Source: Periplaneta americana (Eukaryota; Arthropoda; Insecta; Blattodea; Blattidae). From it: DNA of 64,000 bases. Of the stretch, positions 43,764-56,048 are shown piece by piece. Below the pieces are notes generated by a model. The model was not told the origin of the DNA. It saw nothing but the letters and a program-made list of their open reading frames with translations, and searched no databases. Every line of letters begins with the position of its first letter. The first letter of the stretch is position 1. The DNA lies in contig NC_091120.1 in the NCBI RefSeq assembly GCF_040183065.1, positions 189,217,627-189,281,626 of the forward strand, written 5' to 3'. The position numbers were made by a program, and so were the translations under genes.

Positions 43764-45070
43764 CCCATTAATGCCCAGAGAAAAAAAAGAAATTCATAAT
43801 CATATAATTTTATAATATATGATTTATTACACCTCACTGAGTACAAATGAACAAAAATTACAATTTTATTTCCTCTGGTATAGCAGACATGACCTGTATG
43901 ATAAAACATATGCTGGGCATTTACAGTATCAGTTTCATGCAAATTCTTAATAGGTCCCTACAAAGTAAGACAAAAATGTTGAACCAATATTTGAACAATA
44001 TGTCCATTTCTAATCACTTTAATTAGTATTTTAGGTACTTAAACAACACTCTTTTACTCGGTTTTCTTCATTTTGTATGATATTTTATAAAACAAGTATC
44101 AGGATGAAGACCAACATTACATTTGACGCAACAAAATTTACCACATTTCCCACAGTAAGCACATCAGTGCTGAGTGCTTTGCCCGGCAACTAGGTAATCG
44201 AGTCTATCATAACGTATTTCATTGAGAACTTGGTTTTTCCCTTTAGGTGTGTTGTTGTTGTTATCTAATGCCGGGCTCTGGCAACGAAGCCATTAGCGTT
44301 CTTGCTCTCCAATATTTCTCTGTGATGGATCCATCAGGTAGAACTTCACAGGTTTGTAGATGATCTTCAGTTAATTACCATAAGTGTAACCGGTTTTTAA
44401 GTGGGCACCAATTTTTTGTTTGTAATGCTGGTTACATCACCCACTCAAGTAAACCCCCAGTCTGACTGGAGGGCCACACCTGTTGCTGGTTAATGGGTCC
44501 GTCGGACCTGGCCGGGAGGAGTTTTAGAGTCCACCGACCTTTCTCACAAGCACCACTTGTGGAACATTTCTACGCCATGGCAGGCCAGCATAAGAGATGA
44601 AATAGCATTTCCTCAATTTCTGATGGTGTGGTTATACCGCCATTACATTCCCTTTAGGTGTTTCAGCCTTAGAAATGCCCATTTGTGGTGTTGAAAGCAA
44701 TGACGTTACAATTTGTCTTGTGAAGTCCAGCAAAGAAATTGCTTGATGTTGTCTATACAGCATCCACAAGTTGACTACTGATCCATTGATACAGAATCTG
44801 ATAAGTGGCCAGTATCATTTCTTGGACCGTATTCGAAGTTAACTAGTTTCAGTTTAACAAGGGATGCAGCAGGATGTAATACCAATGCCTTGCAGAGCTC
44901 TCAGGGACATGTATGGGTGTTAAAACACGGACTTCATCAGAACTGAGGGTTTTGTAAGCTGAATTGATAGATGACACCAAATTGTCAATAACAATGCTTA
45001 CAGAAATACGATTCTACGGACTTTGACTAACAGAAGTGGCAAACAGAATAAGTTTTGGACTACTGTATAA
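43764..45070 (-). mobile_element. piggyBac-like remnant, C-terminal part, minus strand
   Basis: Starts CCCATTAATGCCCAGAG immediately after TTAA, a typical piggyBac end. The minus strand encodes, with breaks, LWMLYRQHQAISLLDFTRQI, then YDRLDYLVAGQSTQH, then CAYCGKCGKFCCVKCNVGLH, the cysteine-rich C-terminal domain of piggyBac transposases. The other TIR and N-terminal half were not found. A 397-bp repeat is inserted at 44251-44647. Confidence 0.85.
44251..44647. mobile_element. Interspersed repeat with perfect 14-bp target duplication
   Basis: TTCCCTTTAGGTGT is at 44237-44250 and 44648-44661. The insert starts with GTT repeats, is GC-richer than its surroundings (for example GGGTCCGTCGGACCTGGCCG), and interrupts the piggyBac frame, which resumes after removal. 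Class uncertain; a truncated LINE or SINE is likely. Confidence 0.85.
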
Positions 45071-45397
45071 GCCTTTGGGCTCCTCTTTAGAAAAAAAAAA
45101 GTCATGCAATGAAGAAGAGGTGAAAAAACTGTGTAATTTTTCTAAACTCATTTGTATCATTCAATATACGGGAAAACAATTTAATACAATAGCGAACGTC
45201 TTTTGTTATTAAAAGATTTTCAAGATGCGTAAATAATTGTGCCATGTAAAATTAATAATAACATAAATAAGGGAGTGTTAATTAATAAAAAAATAAGAAA
45301 ATAAATACATGCATAATTATTTTTCAGCAGTACTTCATGTAAAATGTTGTAAAATGAAGAGACATAACGTTCATTTTATAGTTTGCATTTTATCATG
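45071..45397. other. AT-rich spacer
   Basis: Nothing recognised; may be decayed piggyBac sequence. Confidence 0.4.
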
Positions 45398-45401
45398 AAA
45401 T

Positions 45402-45636
45402 GAGTAGCTTAATATCAAAGACGGACATCTGACCTCAATCGAAATTTAGTTAGCTGTGGTTTTTTATACAATTTTTCATGCTCTTTCCAGTTATAGTGAA
45501 ACCATATGCAAACTCTAACACTATATTTATAAAATAAATTGTGTTAAATATTACAAATAACACTGTGAATTAAAAAATTGCATCTAGATCAAAACTATGG
45601 AGACGACAGATGTCCGTCTTTGATATTAAGCTACTC
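45402..45636. mobile_element. MITE with perfect 30-bp terminal inverted repeats, 235 bp
   Basis: The first 30 bp, beginning GAGTAGCTTAATATCAAAGA, are repeated exactly inverted at 45607-45636. AAAT flanks both sides (45398-45401, 45637-45640). Superfamily unknown. The perfect ends suggest recent activity. Confidence 0.93.
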
Positions 45637-45640
45637 AAAT

Positions 45641-48600
45641 AAAAACAGTTTTGACTTTGTTTTATTTGAAAAGTGAGAAGTTAAGTTAAGTAGCATAATA
45701 GGATCCTGCTCTTAAATAAATCATGTTTATTTGTAGAATTATATTAATTTACCGTGTATGACTGAAAATATTTTTCTCAAGTAGATGTCGGGTTATTGCC
45801 AATTTAATAATTGACAACCTCTTAATAATTCCCATTTTTCAACTGTTTGTGCGGTTAGTGGAACAACATTAGAATTAAAATGGCAGAGAAAACCAAAATA
45901 TTTGCAGAAAACTTGTCTGACAGCCTTTCATCCATCATAAATCGTGAGAAACTTTCTCCAAAGTGACAGACCTTCATTTGAAATGTACCGATTTTTATGC
46001 AGTGGAACTATGCTAAAATTATTGTTTGTTGTATCTGCATTTAACATTGTTTTCCTAAATACAATAGTATTAGATCAGTCTGTTTACATGTACTAGGTTC
46101 AGCTAATGTTTTCCTTAGTATTTATTTTATTGTATGCATTTATTATTCCTTGGATGACAGCATAGATATTATATACTTTAGCATATACAAACAATCTACT
46201 GTTATTTGTAGGTGAATTTGACAATACTTTAATGTCTATAAATATTAGTTATGCTTGTGGTTGTAAAAGAGACAGTAATATCAGGACTGGACAAACTATT
46301 TATTGTGTTCTGTATTAATATTTGTGTTGAAAGTTCCTGACATATACTTTAAAGAGCAATAGAAATTTTCTTTTCCAGGATCAGTTTTCTAAGCTCTGAT
46401 TACAGATTACATTTTCAGTTTTTCTGGCATTTTTACGAGTTTTACTATGATAAATATGCCAACAGCTTCCTTTACATTAATCTCTCTTATTTAGTAGTTG
46501 TTTTCTTTGTGTGTGTTAACACATTCACTGCCAATGCATTTGTGTAAAGATTTTTTCCTTGCACTGCATTTCACATTTTGAAATAAAAATGTGCAATATA
46601 AAATTGCAAGACTGTATTGTATCAGGCTATGTTAGTATTTTAAAATGTTTCTACTGCTAATTTGTTATATATATAAAAGTGAATATTGAACAAGATTCCC
46701 CCTTCCCTTTTTATTGAGGATATGTTCCTTGGTAAGTTCTGAATACACTACATCCTATTAGCTTAGTGTGTTCACCCTCATTTTTCTACATGTGTTCCTG
46801 CTTTCTCCATCAGAGGCCTCTGCATTGTCAGAAATCTTAGAGTCCTTGTATGTAGTGTAAAATATATAATATAAAACAGAGTCTGAACACGTGGATCCAT
46901 AAACCTTTAACCTCCATAGTAGTGCCATTGTACCTCAGATTATTGGACAACTGTAACCATGGAAACTTTACCAGGTTATGACACGTTAATAACCCATGGA
47001 AGCTGTTAAAAATTAATAAATGACCGGAAATAATGTGAGTAGGCATATATTGAAGTTCCGAAACAGTTTCTCTGTAATTATAAACAGTTTAAATATATTG
47101 CTACTTACATTGCTTAAAAGAAACAAAATGGGTGTACAATTAATATAGGTAATTTATTGTTGGATCCAAACAATGAGAATATTATGTTTAATAATGGTTA
47201 TGAGTGCTCTGGGACATTTAACTGTAGAAATTTCTTTTCTCATTTCTGCAGAAAATTACTTTCTACATTTTTCTATCTTCAAACTGCAATGACTCTGACA
47301 ACAGATATTCCCTTGCAATTGGTATAACTTAACTTAATGAACAATTTCATTGCAAGTGAGGAATTTTTTATATCTTCATTTTTATATGAAATATATTTTT
47401 TTTTTAAATCTCTCAATGAAGTGTTCAAAATATCCTCATTTGGATTTGTTATACTGTTCATAAGCTTTCATTTGAGTTCTATAACTTGCATTAGTGTCAA
47501 AGGATGATGACATTAACTCGTTTTGTATCAATACCAGTCCTTTTTTGGTATCCCTGGCTGTCCAAAAATTCAAACTAACATTTTAATCTTATTTTCTAAG
47601 ATCTCTTATCATTTCTAGCCATTTAAATCATTTTACAGGTACAAAAAAAAGTGTTTTCCTAGGTCCTACCCCTTAATGCAGTAAGTTTTTATTACAGTGA
47701 ATCGGTATTCAGGGATTCAAGAGTGTTAAGAAGAATGATGGTTTTATTTAGTCTCTCACTGACTCGTCCTACACTTTTTGTCTTTCCATTTCATACCACA
47801 ACTTCCAAGTGTATGAATACACATCCTATCACTCTTATCTTGCTCTGAGAAGTGAAAAGCTCAGCTTCCAAAGATTTTCTTCTGTTTTAATTCAGATGGT
47901 ATCCGGAACTATGCTGAATCTAAACGAAAATCTTAATTATATGAAAGTGTAATGCACGTAATGAAGTGTTGCTCATTTCAAGAAATGTAGTGACAGTGGA
48001 TGTGTACTTAAGTTCATCAGGAGTTGAAAGTGTTCGCTCATAAGACAAAGCATACTTTCAAAATGTTGAATGTTAGCAAATATAATTATAAGAAGCTGAT
48101 GTCAGTTCTGTAAATTGCCTGCATTCTCCATAAGAGTGTTAGTTGCTACCACAATCGTAACATGTAGATATTTATGAAAACTTTTGATTGTGCCAACTTG
48201 AAATCAAGATGTAAAAATAACATTGTCTGATTTTGAAAAAAAAATAATAATAATTTGAATTGTGAAGACAGTATAAATGACTTCTGGACAAAATGTACTA
48301 CGGATTTGTAAATAACAGCAGTAAGGTATAGTTATGTGTTTATTGTATTTCCTTTAATTTCCTATGGCTACTTCATGGAAGTAAAAGTCGGAAAATATTC
48401 CTGTAGCCATAAAAAAGAAAAGATTTAAAAGTGATAATTTTATGATAAAATCAGCTATTTGTTATATGTATATACATATATATAAAATCTGTTGCAACCT
48501 GATAGCTGTTTGATCATTAAGTCATTGATTAGTTAAGTACCGTACAATGATCATATAGGTATTTGTTTGTTCTTTCGTTTTTATTTATAAAGAAGCTCTC

Positions 48601-49373
48601 TTTTTACTACATTTTAGGAAGTGATGCTTATTTTTGGTCCTTGTTTATCCAGAGTATGTGTATTACATTATTACAACAGCGAGTAAAATTCTGTATTTAA
48701 AATTCTTCAATATTTTGATTTTCACAATCTGTATGTAAACATAATTGCATCCAGGCTACATTTTGACTGATAACTATGTAAATATTTATTGATTAGTATG
48801 TTATCTTTGTGACTACAGGAAACAGTAAACAAACTTCAAAGTTAGGTTATTTAAGAATTTTCGAAATTATTGTTGCTGTATTTTTGGTTTATATGAGCCT
48901 ATTGTGTAGGTGCTACAATATGCTACAATTATTTATTCTTAATAAACATGTTAATGAGAATGGAGTAGTGTAGTTCTTGTGAAGTTCCTTTTGATTTTGT
49001 TAATACAGTACCAATATCTTAAGTACTTCTTTACTTTTACCTCACCTTGTGATCAGCAATCACTTGTATCATATCTTTCACTGTTACAGACTGATGACAT
49101 TCATCTGTTTTCACGGAATGGAACAATATGAACATTTTCTTGGTTATATCACTGTCTAATATATACAGTCACGAAGCTTGAGTTGTGAGGGTGCTAGGAA
49201 CAATAGACTGTGCAGGTACTATTTCGCATTGTCTGTAATGAGGCGATAGTAGCGATCCTAGTGGTTAGCAACTATCTATGGATGCATATTCCCTATGTAT
49301 TGAGCTTTGTGACTATATATACTAGACATGGTTATATTATACAAAGACTGCTCTATGGCCGAATGACTGTATA
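45641..49373. other. AT-rich spacer, ~3.7 kb
   Basis: No exon or element recognised. ORFs of 60-69 codons are without domain character. Confidence 0.5.
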
Positions 49374-49381
49374 GTGTAGCT

Positions 49382-49999
49382 AGGGTTGCCAACCCTCCCG
49401 TATTTCCTGGGATCTCCCATATTTGCCCCAAATTTTTAATAGACTCCCTGCTCCCATATTATTCTTCTTTGCGAGTATTTTCCTCCCTTATTTTTGGATA
49501 ATATAACAATTTTTATTCTGAACATTTGATTTTGCCATGAATGGTGATCATTTGTATGATGAATTTTGTTGTTCAAGACGAGCATTAAAATGTGCATCCT
49601 TTTTTAGAAAGTAATGCTTGCCAGAAATGGGTTTTAGTGCTCACACGTTTAAAATAAAACCATGTTAATGTTATAAATTTGGAAAAACTGGTGAGTATTG
49701 TTTTAAGTAGTAATGCTTATACAAAGAGGATGATTCATCTCATGAACAGTAATTAAACAGCTGTTTGAAACAGGAGCACGACACATCTAATAAAGTCAGA
49801 GCTTTAAACTGTAGTCTAATTCAACTATTACGCGAGACAAAATCTGTCTCAAAATACTCTTAATTTAAGCCTAGCTGCCGAAGTGTAGATAAAGTTGTAT
49901 TTTAGTAACTGAACCGACTAATTTGGCAATTTTCTATCTGAAATTTTGTCGATTCCTTAGTCTCCCGTATTTTCTTCAAAAAAAAGTTGGCAACCCTAG
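49382..49999. mobile_element. hAT MITE, 618 bp
   Basis: Perfect 8-bp duplication GTGTAGCT (49374-49381 and 50000-50007). Ends AGGGTTGCCAACCCTCCCGT and, inverted, CTAGGGTTGCCAAC, with CTCCCGTATTT near both ends. No transposase. Confidence 0.88.
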
Positions 50000-50394
50000 G
50001 TGTAGCTCATTATTGACCCGAAAATTTCGCAAGTCGCGAAATCTCCAAAAAATTAATAACTTGAAAAACTAAGCGATTAACATGATTTAACTTATTTTAA
50101 CCACGCCTTCGACCATTTTTACTCCAGAATCACACGCGAATTTTTTCAAAATATGGCTTCATTCACGATGTTTTACTTCTCCTCGTGAAATTACATGAAA
50201 TTGTTGTAACGTCAATTAAAATTGTATGTTTCATTTAGTATATTGAAACAGTTATCATTAAATGAAATTTTTGGTTAATATGAGTCCTTGAAAAATATAA
50301 TTTACATTTTTTTATTTTTTTACGTTTGACAGAAATTTCAGATTGAAATGGTTTTAAATTTTGTCACTATATTACATAAGCCTGCAAAATTAAG

Positions 50395-51045
50395 GGTTGT
50401 GAAACTTGGACTCTCAATTTGAGAGAGGAACATAGGTTAAGGGTGTTTGAGAATAAGGTGCTTAGAAAAATATTTGGGGCTAAGAGGGATGAAGTTACAG
50501 GAGAATGGAGAAAGTTACACAACACAGAACTGCACGCATTGTATTTTTCACCTGACATAATTAGGAACATTAAATCCAGACGTTTGAGATGGGCAGGGCA
50601 TGTAGCACGTATGGGACAGTCCAGAAATGCATATTTATTTATTTATATATTTATTATTTTGCTAATAATTGTAACATAAAATATAATATATATAGAGAAA
50701 AAATTTAGCTCGCCCCTGAAAGAGTAGAACTCGTGCTCAGGGGCGGATTCCTGAATTGAAATTAATAATTATACAATACAATTTGTCTTATGTCTACTGT
50801 GCAATTATAGTATACAAATTTAAATTTACAATTTTTCAATTTTTAGAGTGTTAGTTGGGAGGGCGGAGGGAAAAAGACCTTTAGGGAGGTCGAGACGTAG
50901 ATGGGAAGATAATATTAAAATGGATTTGAGGGAGGTGGGATATGATGATAGAGAATGGATTAATCTTGCTCTGGATATGCACCAATGGCGGGCTTATGTG
51001 AGGGTGGCAATGAACCTGCGGGTTCCTTAAAAATCAGTAAGTAAG
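50395..51045 (+). mobile_element. LINE fragment (1-838 family), interrupted
   Basis: Encodes GCETWTLNLREEHRLRVFEN through [13 protein letters not shown], then after a 210-bp insertion [20 protein letters not shown] and AMNLRVP with stop, then GTAA repeats. Frames on both sides are open, so this copy is younger than the one at position 1. Confidence 0.9.
50635..50844. mobile_element. Repeat inserted into the LINE, ~210 bp
   Basis: Intact relatives read GCATATAGAGTG where this copy has GCATAT, then 210 bp, then AGAGTG. The insert is TTATTT-rich at its left and contains GCTCGCCCCTGAAAGAGTAG and a near-inverse CTCAGGGGCGGATTC. Possibly the 3' end of another LINE in antisense. No clear duplication. 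Confidence 0.75.
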
Positions 51046-51838
51046 TAACGTATATAGTTTCTTGTGGTTCTGAATTCAAAACTGAGCTCAGATTTTCTCT
51101 ATCAAGTACTATTTTTCCGCAACTTGCATTGGCACTTTTAGCAATGTGAATGTAGCATTATTGAATTTAATATGGAAAAGTGTTGAAGTGAAACATGTTC
51201 TGTGCCAAATATTTAAGATATATTTTACAAAAACTATTAGATTGTCATAATGAAGAACTCACTTTTAGTCAAATACTTTATACTGCCTTTTTATCTTCAT
51301 GGTGAAGTTGCGTTTGTTGCTTTTTTCTCTTGTGTGAGGTTCAAGAGATGTTCTTTGTGGCAAGCATATTCCCAATAACTGTTTCTTCCTCTGCTGTTCC
51401 ATTGGAAACTTAGTATACCCAGCCTGCTGACCATGAAGCTTGCACATCTCTCTGAGAACTCCACAGATCATCCAGTTATGATCTTCATATTTTGTCTTTG
51501 TTCAAGATTCTCATAAGTTTCTTTAAGGTGACCAACAGGTAAGGAAGGATACTTGTTGTCATTGTGCAAAAGACTGATCATTGCCTTCAGACTTCTTTTG
51601 GAAGAAACGATAAAAGTCTCCATTCTTCCGCTTTATACTGGACATTAAACTTTTGTATCAAACCAGGAATATCACTGCAGTATACCAAGGCATCCTTTTG
51701 TGAAAAGTAAGGAGCAAATTTCTCTTCACTACTCCTTTACCAATGAAGAAATGTTCCTGGTGCCAGCAAATTCATTTAATCCATGTTGAATCTTTCGTAC
51801 ACTACTTTTAACACTTGAATATAAATAATTGAATAAAT
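51046..51838. other. AT-rich spacer
   Basis: Nothing recognised. Confidence 0.45.
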
Positions 51839-51869
51839 GGCGATCTTACTCGTGTTAATTATGTAAGCA

Positions 51870-51922
51870 TGTGCGACTTACAGCTGTTTCGGTGCTATTT
51901 GACACCATCCTCAGAGCCTACT
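51870..51922 (-). ncRNA. Hammerhead-like motif, second Penelope pair, minus copy
   Basis: Core CTGAGGA, helix II GGTG/CACC, GAAA, helix III ACAGCTGT with tetraloop, putative site after GTA, helix I GGCT/AGTC. The same extra T follows the core box. Confidence 0.6.
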
Positions 51923-52519
51923 AGATCTCAACGCTATCTCAACTTCGCTGCCTGTTGTGTGGGTGCGTTCGTGTGATGAAGAGTTGTGTCAAATAGTGTG
52001 TGTGTTCTGAAATTGATCTGTGTGTTGAGAATTTGATCAGGGTGTGTTTTAGTGTGTCTGTATATTTCATATTGTTCTAGTGTGTTGAGTTTTTGGTTTT
52101 TGGGTTGTATGTGTAGGATTTCCATGTCTGTATTTATGTTATTGTATGTGTGGTTAGCATTAGTTATGTGTTCGGCATATGTAGATGTATCGTGTCCTCT
52201 GTATCGAGTTTGGAATGATCTGCCTGTCTGTCCAATCGATACAAAGAACACATTAAAGCAATAACCAGAGGACACAATACATCTACATATGCCGAACACA
52301 TAACTAATGCTAACCACACATGCAGTAACATAAATACAGACATGGAAATCCTACACATACAACCCAAAAACTCAACACACTAGACACACTAAAACACACC
52401 CCAGTCAAATTTTCAACACACAGATCAATTTCAGAACACACACACACTATTTGACACAACTCTTCATCACACGAACACACCCACACAACAGGCAGCGAAG
52501 TTGAGATAGCGCTGAGATC

Positions 52520-52572
52520 TAGTAGGCTCTGAGAATGGTGTCGAATAGCACCGAAACAACTATAAGCCGCAC
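52520..52572 (+). ncRNA. Degenerate hammerhead-like motif, plus copy
   Basis: Helix I GGCT/AGCC, helix II GGTG/CACC and GAAA remain, but the core box is CTGAGAA (conserved G changed) and helix III reads ACAACTAT. Probably inactive. Confidence 0.5.
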
Positions 52573-52829
52573 ATGCTTACATAATTAACACGAGTAAGAT
52601 CGCCATTTATTCAATTATTTAAATTCATTAATTTTAATCTGGAGTGTAAGAGCTCAACTTTTCCCTTGGGCAAACCTAAATCTCTTATTAAATAATTGAG
52701 TTCAAATTGGTAAACTCTTCACTTGTTCATTGAACATTAAAATGTTTGGGTAGCCTCTGCCTCCTGCTTTCCCATTTGCTATGTATTGCAGGCTGCATTT
52801 TATATGATGTAATCTTTGCTGTCCACTGG

Positions 52830-53135
52830 TCCCGTTACTAGAGAGCTGAATTCATCCAGTGGATCCAGGTTTGATCCCCGGCCTACCCCCGATTTATGAC
52901 TTGTGCTGGCAAGCCCATGGTCCAAGTAGCACAGGGATTTTCTCCAGGAGCTCCAGTTCCCCTGTGGCATCCCAACAAATCTCCATCATCATCTCATCTC
53001 ATCGTGGATGTAGCTTAGACACCACTAAGGCACCCTCTGGGCAACGAATCTGCCGATAAATTGGTCTACACAACTGGCTTCATATGGATGAATGACGAAC
53101 AATCAATTACCCACCATTAGTTAAAAAAAAAAGTA
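52830..53135 (+). mobile_element. SINE-like repeat with poly(A) tail
   Basis: A B-box-like GGTTTGATCCCCGG, then GATTTATGACTTGTGCTGGC, GGCATCCCAACAAATCTCC and CATCATCATCTCATC, ending in a ~10-base A run near 53126. No target duplication identified. Confidence 0.65.
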
Positions 53136-53159
53136 TAGAAATATTTGGTGTCTAAAATC

Positions 53160-54290
53160 AAATCAGCATTTTTACTCATATTATACACATTAAATGGCCC
53201 TTAGTAAAACAAAAACTGTTACATTTTAAGAGCACCACTCAGAAGTAAAATCTGCATTAATAATACTGTGGCAACACAGCTAGAAACTTCTCGTTGCTTC
53301 GGGATTCGATCTCGCGACCGGCAGAAGGAGGGCGAGGTCGGCGGTGGCTGGGTGCGGCAAATGAAGTTGCGCACGCATCTACTTCCTAGGGCATGTGCTG
53401 TGCGGTGCGAGGAAAAGGGGGGAGCTGGAAGCCAGGCGAACTGATTGTTGTAACGAGAATGATCTCGAAATCGTAGTTTCTAGAAAGTATGGCTTAACTT
53501 ATAAAAAGCGAGCAGCCTTCGAAGAAAGCTAGTTGTAGTCGTTGCTAGTTTTTGGACAGCAAGCCAGTCAGTCTTGTGTAGCAGTGAAGCCAGCTTCGAG
53601 ACCTGAGTTCGACTTGAGTGTGTCCACAGTTGTGGGAGCGTCCTGGCCAGTGGACTGTCGCCGGAAGTCCTGAGTTCGACTGCAGTGGACCGCAGTTGGG
53701 GGACCTGAGTTCGAAGTTCAGTGGACTGTCTCTGAAGGTCTTGGGTTCGAGATACTGTGAACTTGAGTGACTGAGCTAGGAGAACTAGCCAAGGCAACAA
53801 ACTGTGAACTGAGAACTGACAGTTTTGTTTTGTAAATAGTGCTTTGTGAACATTAGTTAAGATTAGCAGTAGGCCTACGTTGTTGTTCTCAATAATCCAA
53901 GTGAATTGTCATTGTCGTCTGTGGAATGCAATAACGAATACTGTGTTGCTGTGTGGAGTGGAAATCCCATTGTTGACGGGAGTGTTTAAATTCAGTATAG
54001 AAAGTGATTATTATTGTTGGCAATAAAAGTTACATTATTGTTTTGAATAAAAAGTTACAATACCATAATTGAGCAAGTCAATACATTCAATTATTTAGGC
54101 TATACAATGTCATATCTAGAAGAGAAAGAATGTCACTAAAGATTTCAAAATTTATTAAAATGACTGGCGTAATAAATCAAGTATTCAAACCATTACAAGT
54201 TCAATGACATACCAGGCTTAATATCTACAAAATTTTAGCTCGTCCAGTTTTAGTTTATGGTAGTGAAGCATGGATACAAAAAAATATATG
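53160..54290 (+). mobile_element. LINE fragment split by a solo LTR
   Basis: Reads RSKICINNT before the LTR and IIEQVNTFNYLGYTMSYLEE after it. Removing the LTR and one ATAC restores a continuous reading frame of the LINE connection region. It continues with frameshifts to ILARPVLVYGSEAW at ~54270. A third LINE family in the window. Confidence 0.82.
53267..54059 (+). mobile_element. Solo LTR, 793 bp
   Basis: Begins TGTGGCAACACAG and ends AAAAAGTTACA (TGT..ACA), flanked by ATAC at 53263-53266 and 54060-54063. Contains a TATA-like CTTATAAAAAGCG near 53500 and AATAAAA near 54022 and 54046, in promoter then poly(A) order. No internal region or partner LTR occurs in the window. A 4-bp duplication fits Gypsy-type elements. 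Repeated GACCTGAGTTCGA phrases occur in the presumed R/U5 part. The 106-codon minus-strand ORF here is incidental. Confidence 0.85.
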
Positions 54291-54487
54291 AAGAATGATT
54301 AACATCTGTTGAAATCGTGATGGGGGTGGGGGTGTGTTGCTCTTATGGTGGGGGATATAAATATATAAATTATACACTTCTGGTGGTTTCAGTTTTGACG
54401 TAATTATCAATGATAAACCTCGTGAAACAGGGATCATATCCATGGTTGCAATGCTTGTATATCGATGTGCAGTCTTATGCTTTCTAA

Positions 54488-54609
54488 GTATGGATCCAGA
54501 AACAAAATTTGGGCCAACTGAATTTTCCGAGTTCAGGTATAACATACTGGGCATACAGAATTAAAGGTGGAAAATTCAGGTGGCCCAAATTTTGTTTCTG
54601 GGTCTGTAC
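54488..54609. mobile_element. Small MITE, copy 2 (family of 29661-29822)
   Basis: Ends GGATCCAGAAACAAAATTTG and, inverted, CAGACCCAGAAACAAAATTT, with CTGAATTTTCC on each inner side. About 40 bp shorter than copy 1. Confidence 0.83.
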
Positions 54610-54854
54610 ATCTGCAATTTTATTGGAGTCCCCCCCCCCCCAGTTCTCTGAACCGAACACATTCTTTATTTATGCTCTAAACACTCATGTAATATTGTTC
54701 AAATTTGCCATGCCATTATAGTTTCACATGCCCTTTTTGACGCTGGTTAGTAAACACAACCAACAATAAAGCTTTTAGAAATAACTATTGCCACACAGCC
54801 TTTTATGCACGTCACACCAACGAGGTTTAAATTTTCTAGTAAAAAAAAAAATTG

Positions 54855-55490
54855 ATCCTTTGAAGAGGTGTAAAAATTCAAATATCTTGGAGAAACAGTA
54901 ACAAATATAAATGACACTCAGGAGGAAATTAAACACAGAATAAATACGGGAAATGCCTGTTATTATTTGGTTCAGAAGCTTTTGTCATCCACTCTGCTCT
55001 CAAAAAAATCTGAAAGTTAGAATTTATAAAACAGTTATATTACCGATTCTTTTGTATGGTTGTGAAACTTGAACTCTCCCTTTGAGAGAGGAACAGAGGT
55101 TAAGGATGTGCTTAGAAAAATGTTTTGGGCTAAGAGGAATGAAGTTACAGGAGAATGGAGAAAGTTACAAATACAGAACTGCACGCATTGTATTCCTCAT
55201 GTGACATAATTAGGAACATTAAATCCAGACGTTTGAGATGGGCAGGGCATGTAGCACATATGGGCGAATCCAGAAATGCATATAGAGTGTCAGTTGGGAG
55301 GCCGGAGGGAAAAAGACCTTTGGGGAGGCTGAGACGTAGATGAGAGGATAATATTAAAATGGATTTGAGGGAGGTGGGATATGATGGTAGGGACTGGATT
55401 AATCTTGCTCAGGATAGAGACCGATGACGGTCTTATGTGAGAGCGGCAATGAACCTCCGGGTTCTCTAAAAGCCATTTGTAAGCAAGTAA
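54855..55490 (+). mobile_element. LINE fragment (1-838 family)
   Basis: Encodes [45 protein letters not shown] and the terminal NLRVL before GTAAGCAAGTAAA. Frameshifts and stops present. It covers more of the thumb region than the 50395 copy. Confidence 0.88.
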
Positions 55491-56040
55491 ATTTTAGGAC
55501 TTGCACTCTGATTACCACAACATTCTCCAAACAAAGCATCGGTGTTAGGTGTTAATCTTCCAGTGTTTATTATATCACATCTGTCATCTTTCCGAAAAAG
55601 AAAAAGGAGTCTGGAGTAAGGAATACACTAAATCATGTGTTGGATTCCTTATAATTCATGAAATACCTACAATTTTACAAACAGTCGCACACACCACACA
55701 ATAATAATTTTATTATAATCACAAAAATATCTCGTGCTAACATTGAAGACCAAGCTACAACTGGTGAATTGACTCCAAAAATTGAAACAGCATTCACGTT
55801 AATACATCACACTTCAAACAAATGAAGAAAACCAAAGAAATCACAGAGTTATGTTGGGAACACTACCTGAGACGAAAAAGATGGCCAATACCTAACGAAA
55901 ATTTTAGTTGGGTTGCCATGGCACTCTTGGATACACTAGGTCTCACCCTCTGAAAACGTATGATAGCCTACAAGTGCCGGTAAATGTGTAAGTTTCTTCA
56001 ATGATCGAGTGCAAGCACAAGAAGATAGGTTTTGAATAGG
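55491..56040. other. Spacer
   Basis: No gene recognised. Part (55830-56040) weakly resembles decayed LINE tail phrases, unproven. Confidence 0.4.
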
Positions 56041-56048
56041 GTTAATGG

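Larger units (their letters stand above)
51840..52612. mobile_element. Second head-to-head Penelope-like pair
   Basis: Left arm (minus, ~51840-52230) and right arm (plus, ~52241-52612) are inverted copies meeting near 52235 with almost no spacer. Both encode STYAEHITNANHT and the C-terminal region. The minus copy also has IGQTGRSFQTRYRGH. Outer ends carry hammerhead-like motifs. Same architecture as 22370-23395 but a different subfamily. Confidence 0.87.

Noticed and set aside
46505..46560. Possible second piggyBac end (TTAACACATTCACTGCCAAT)
   Set aside because: It has the same orientation as the end at 43764 rather than inverted, and the sequence differs, so it cannot be the partner end.
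53480..53800. 106-codon minus ORF rich in Leu, Thr and Arg
   Set aside because: It lies wholly inside the solo LTR, antisense to its transcription signals, and arises from repeated GACCTGAGTTCGA phrases.
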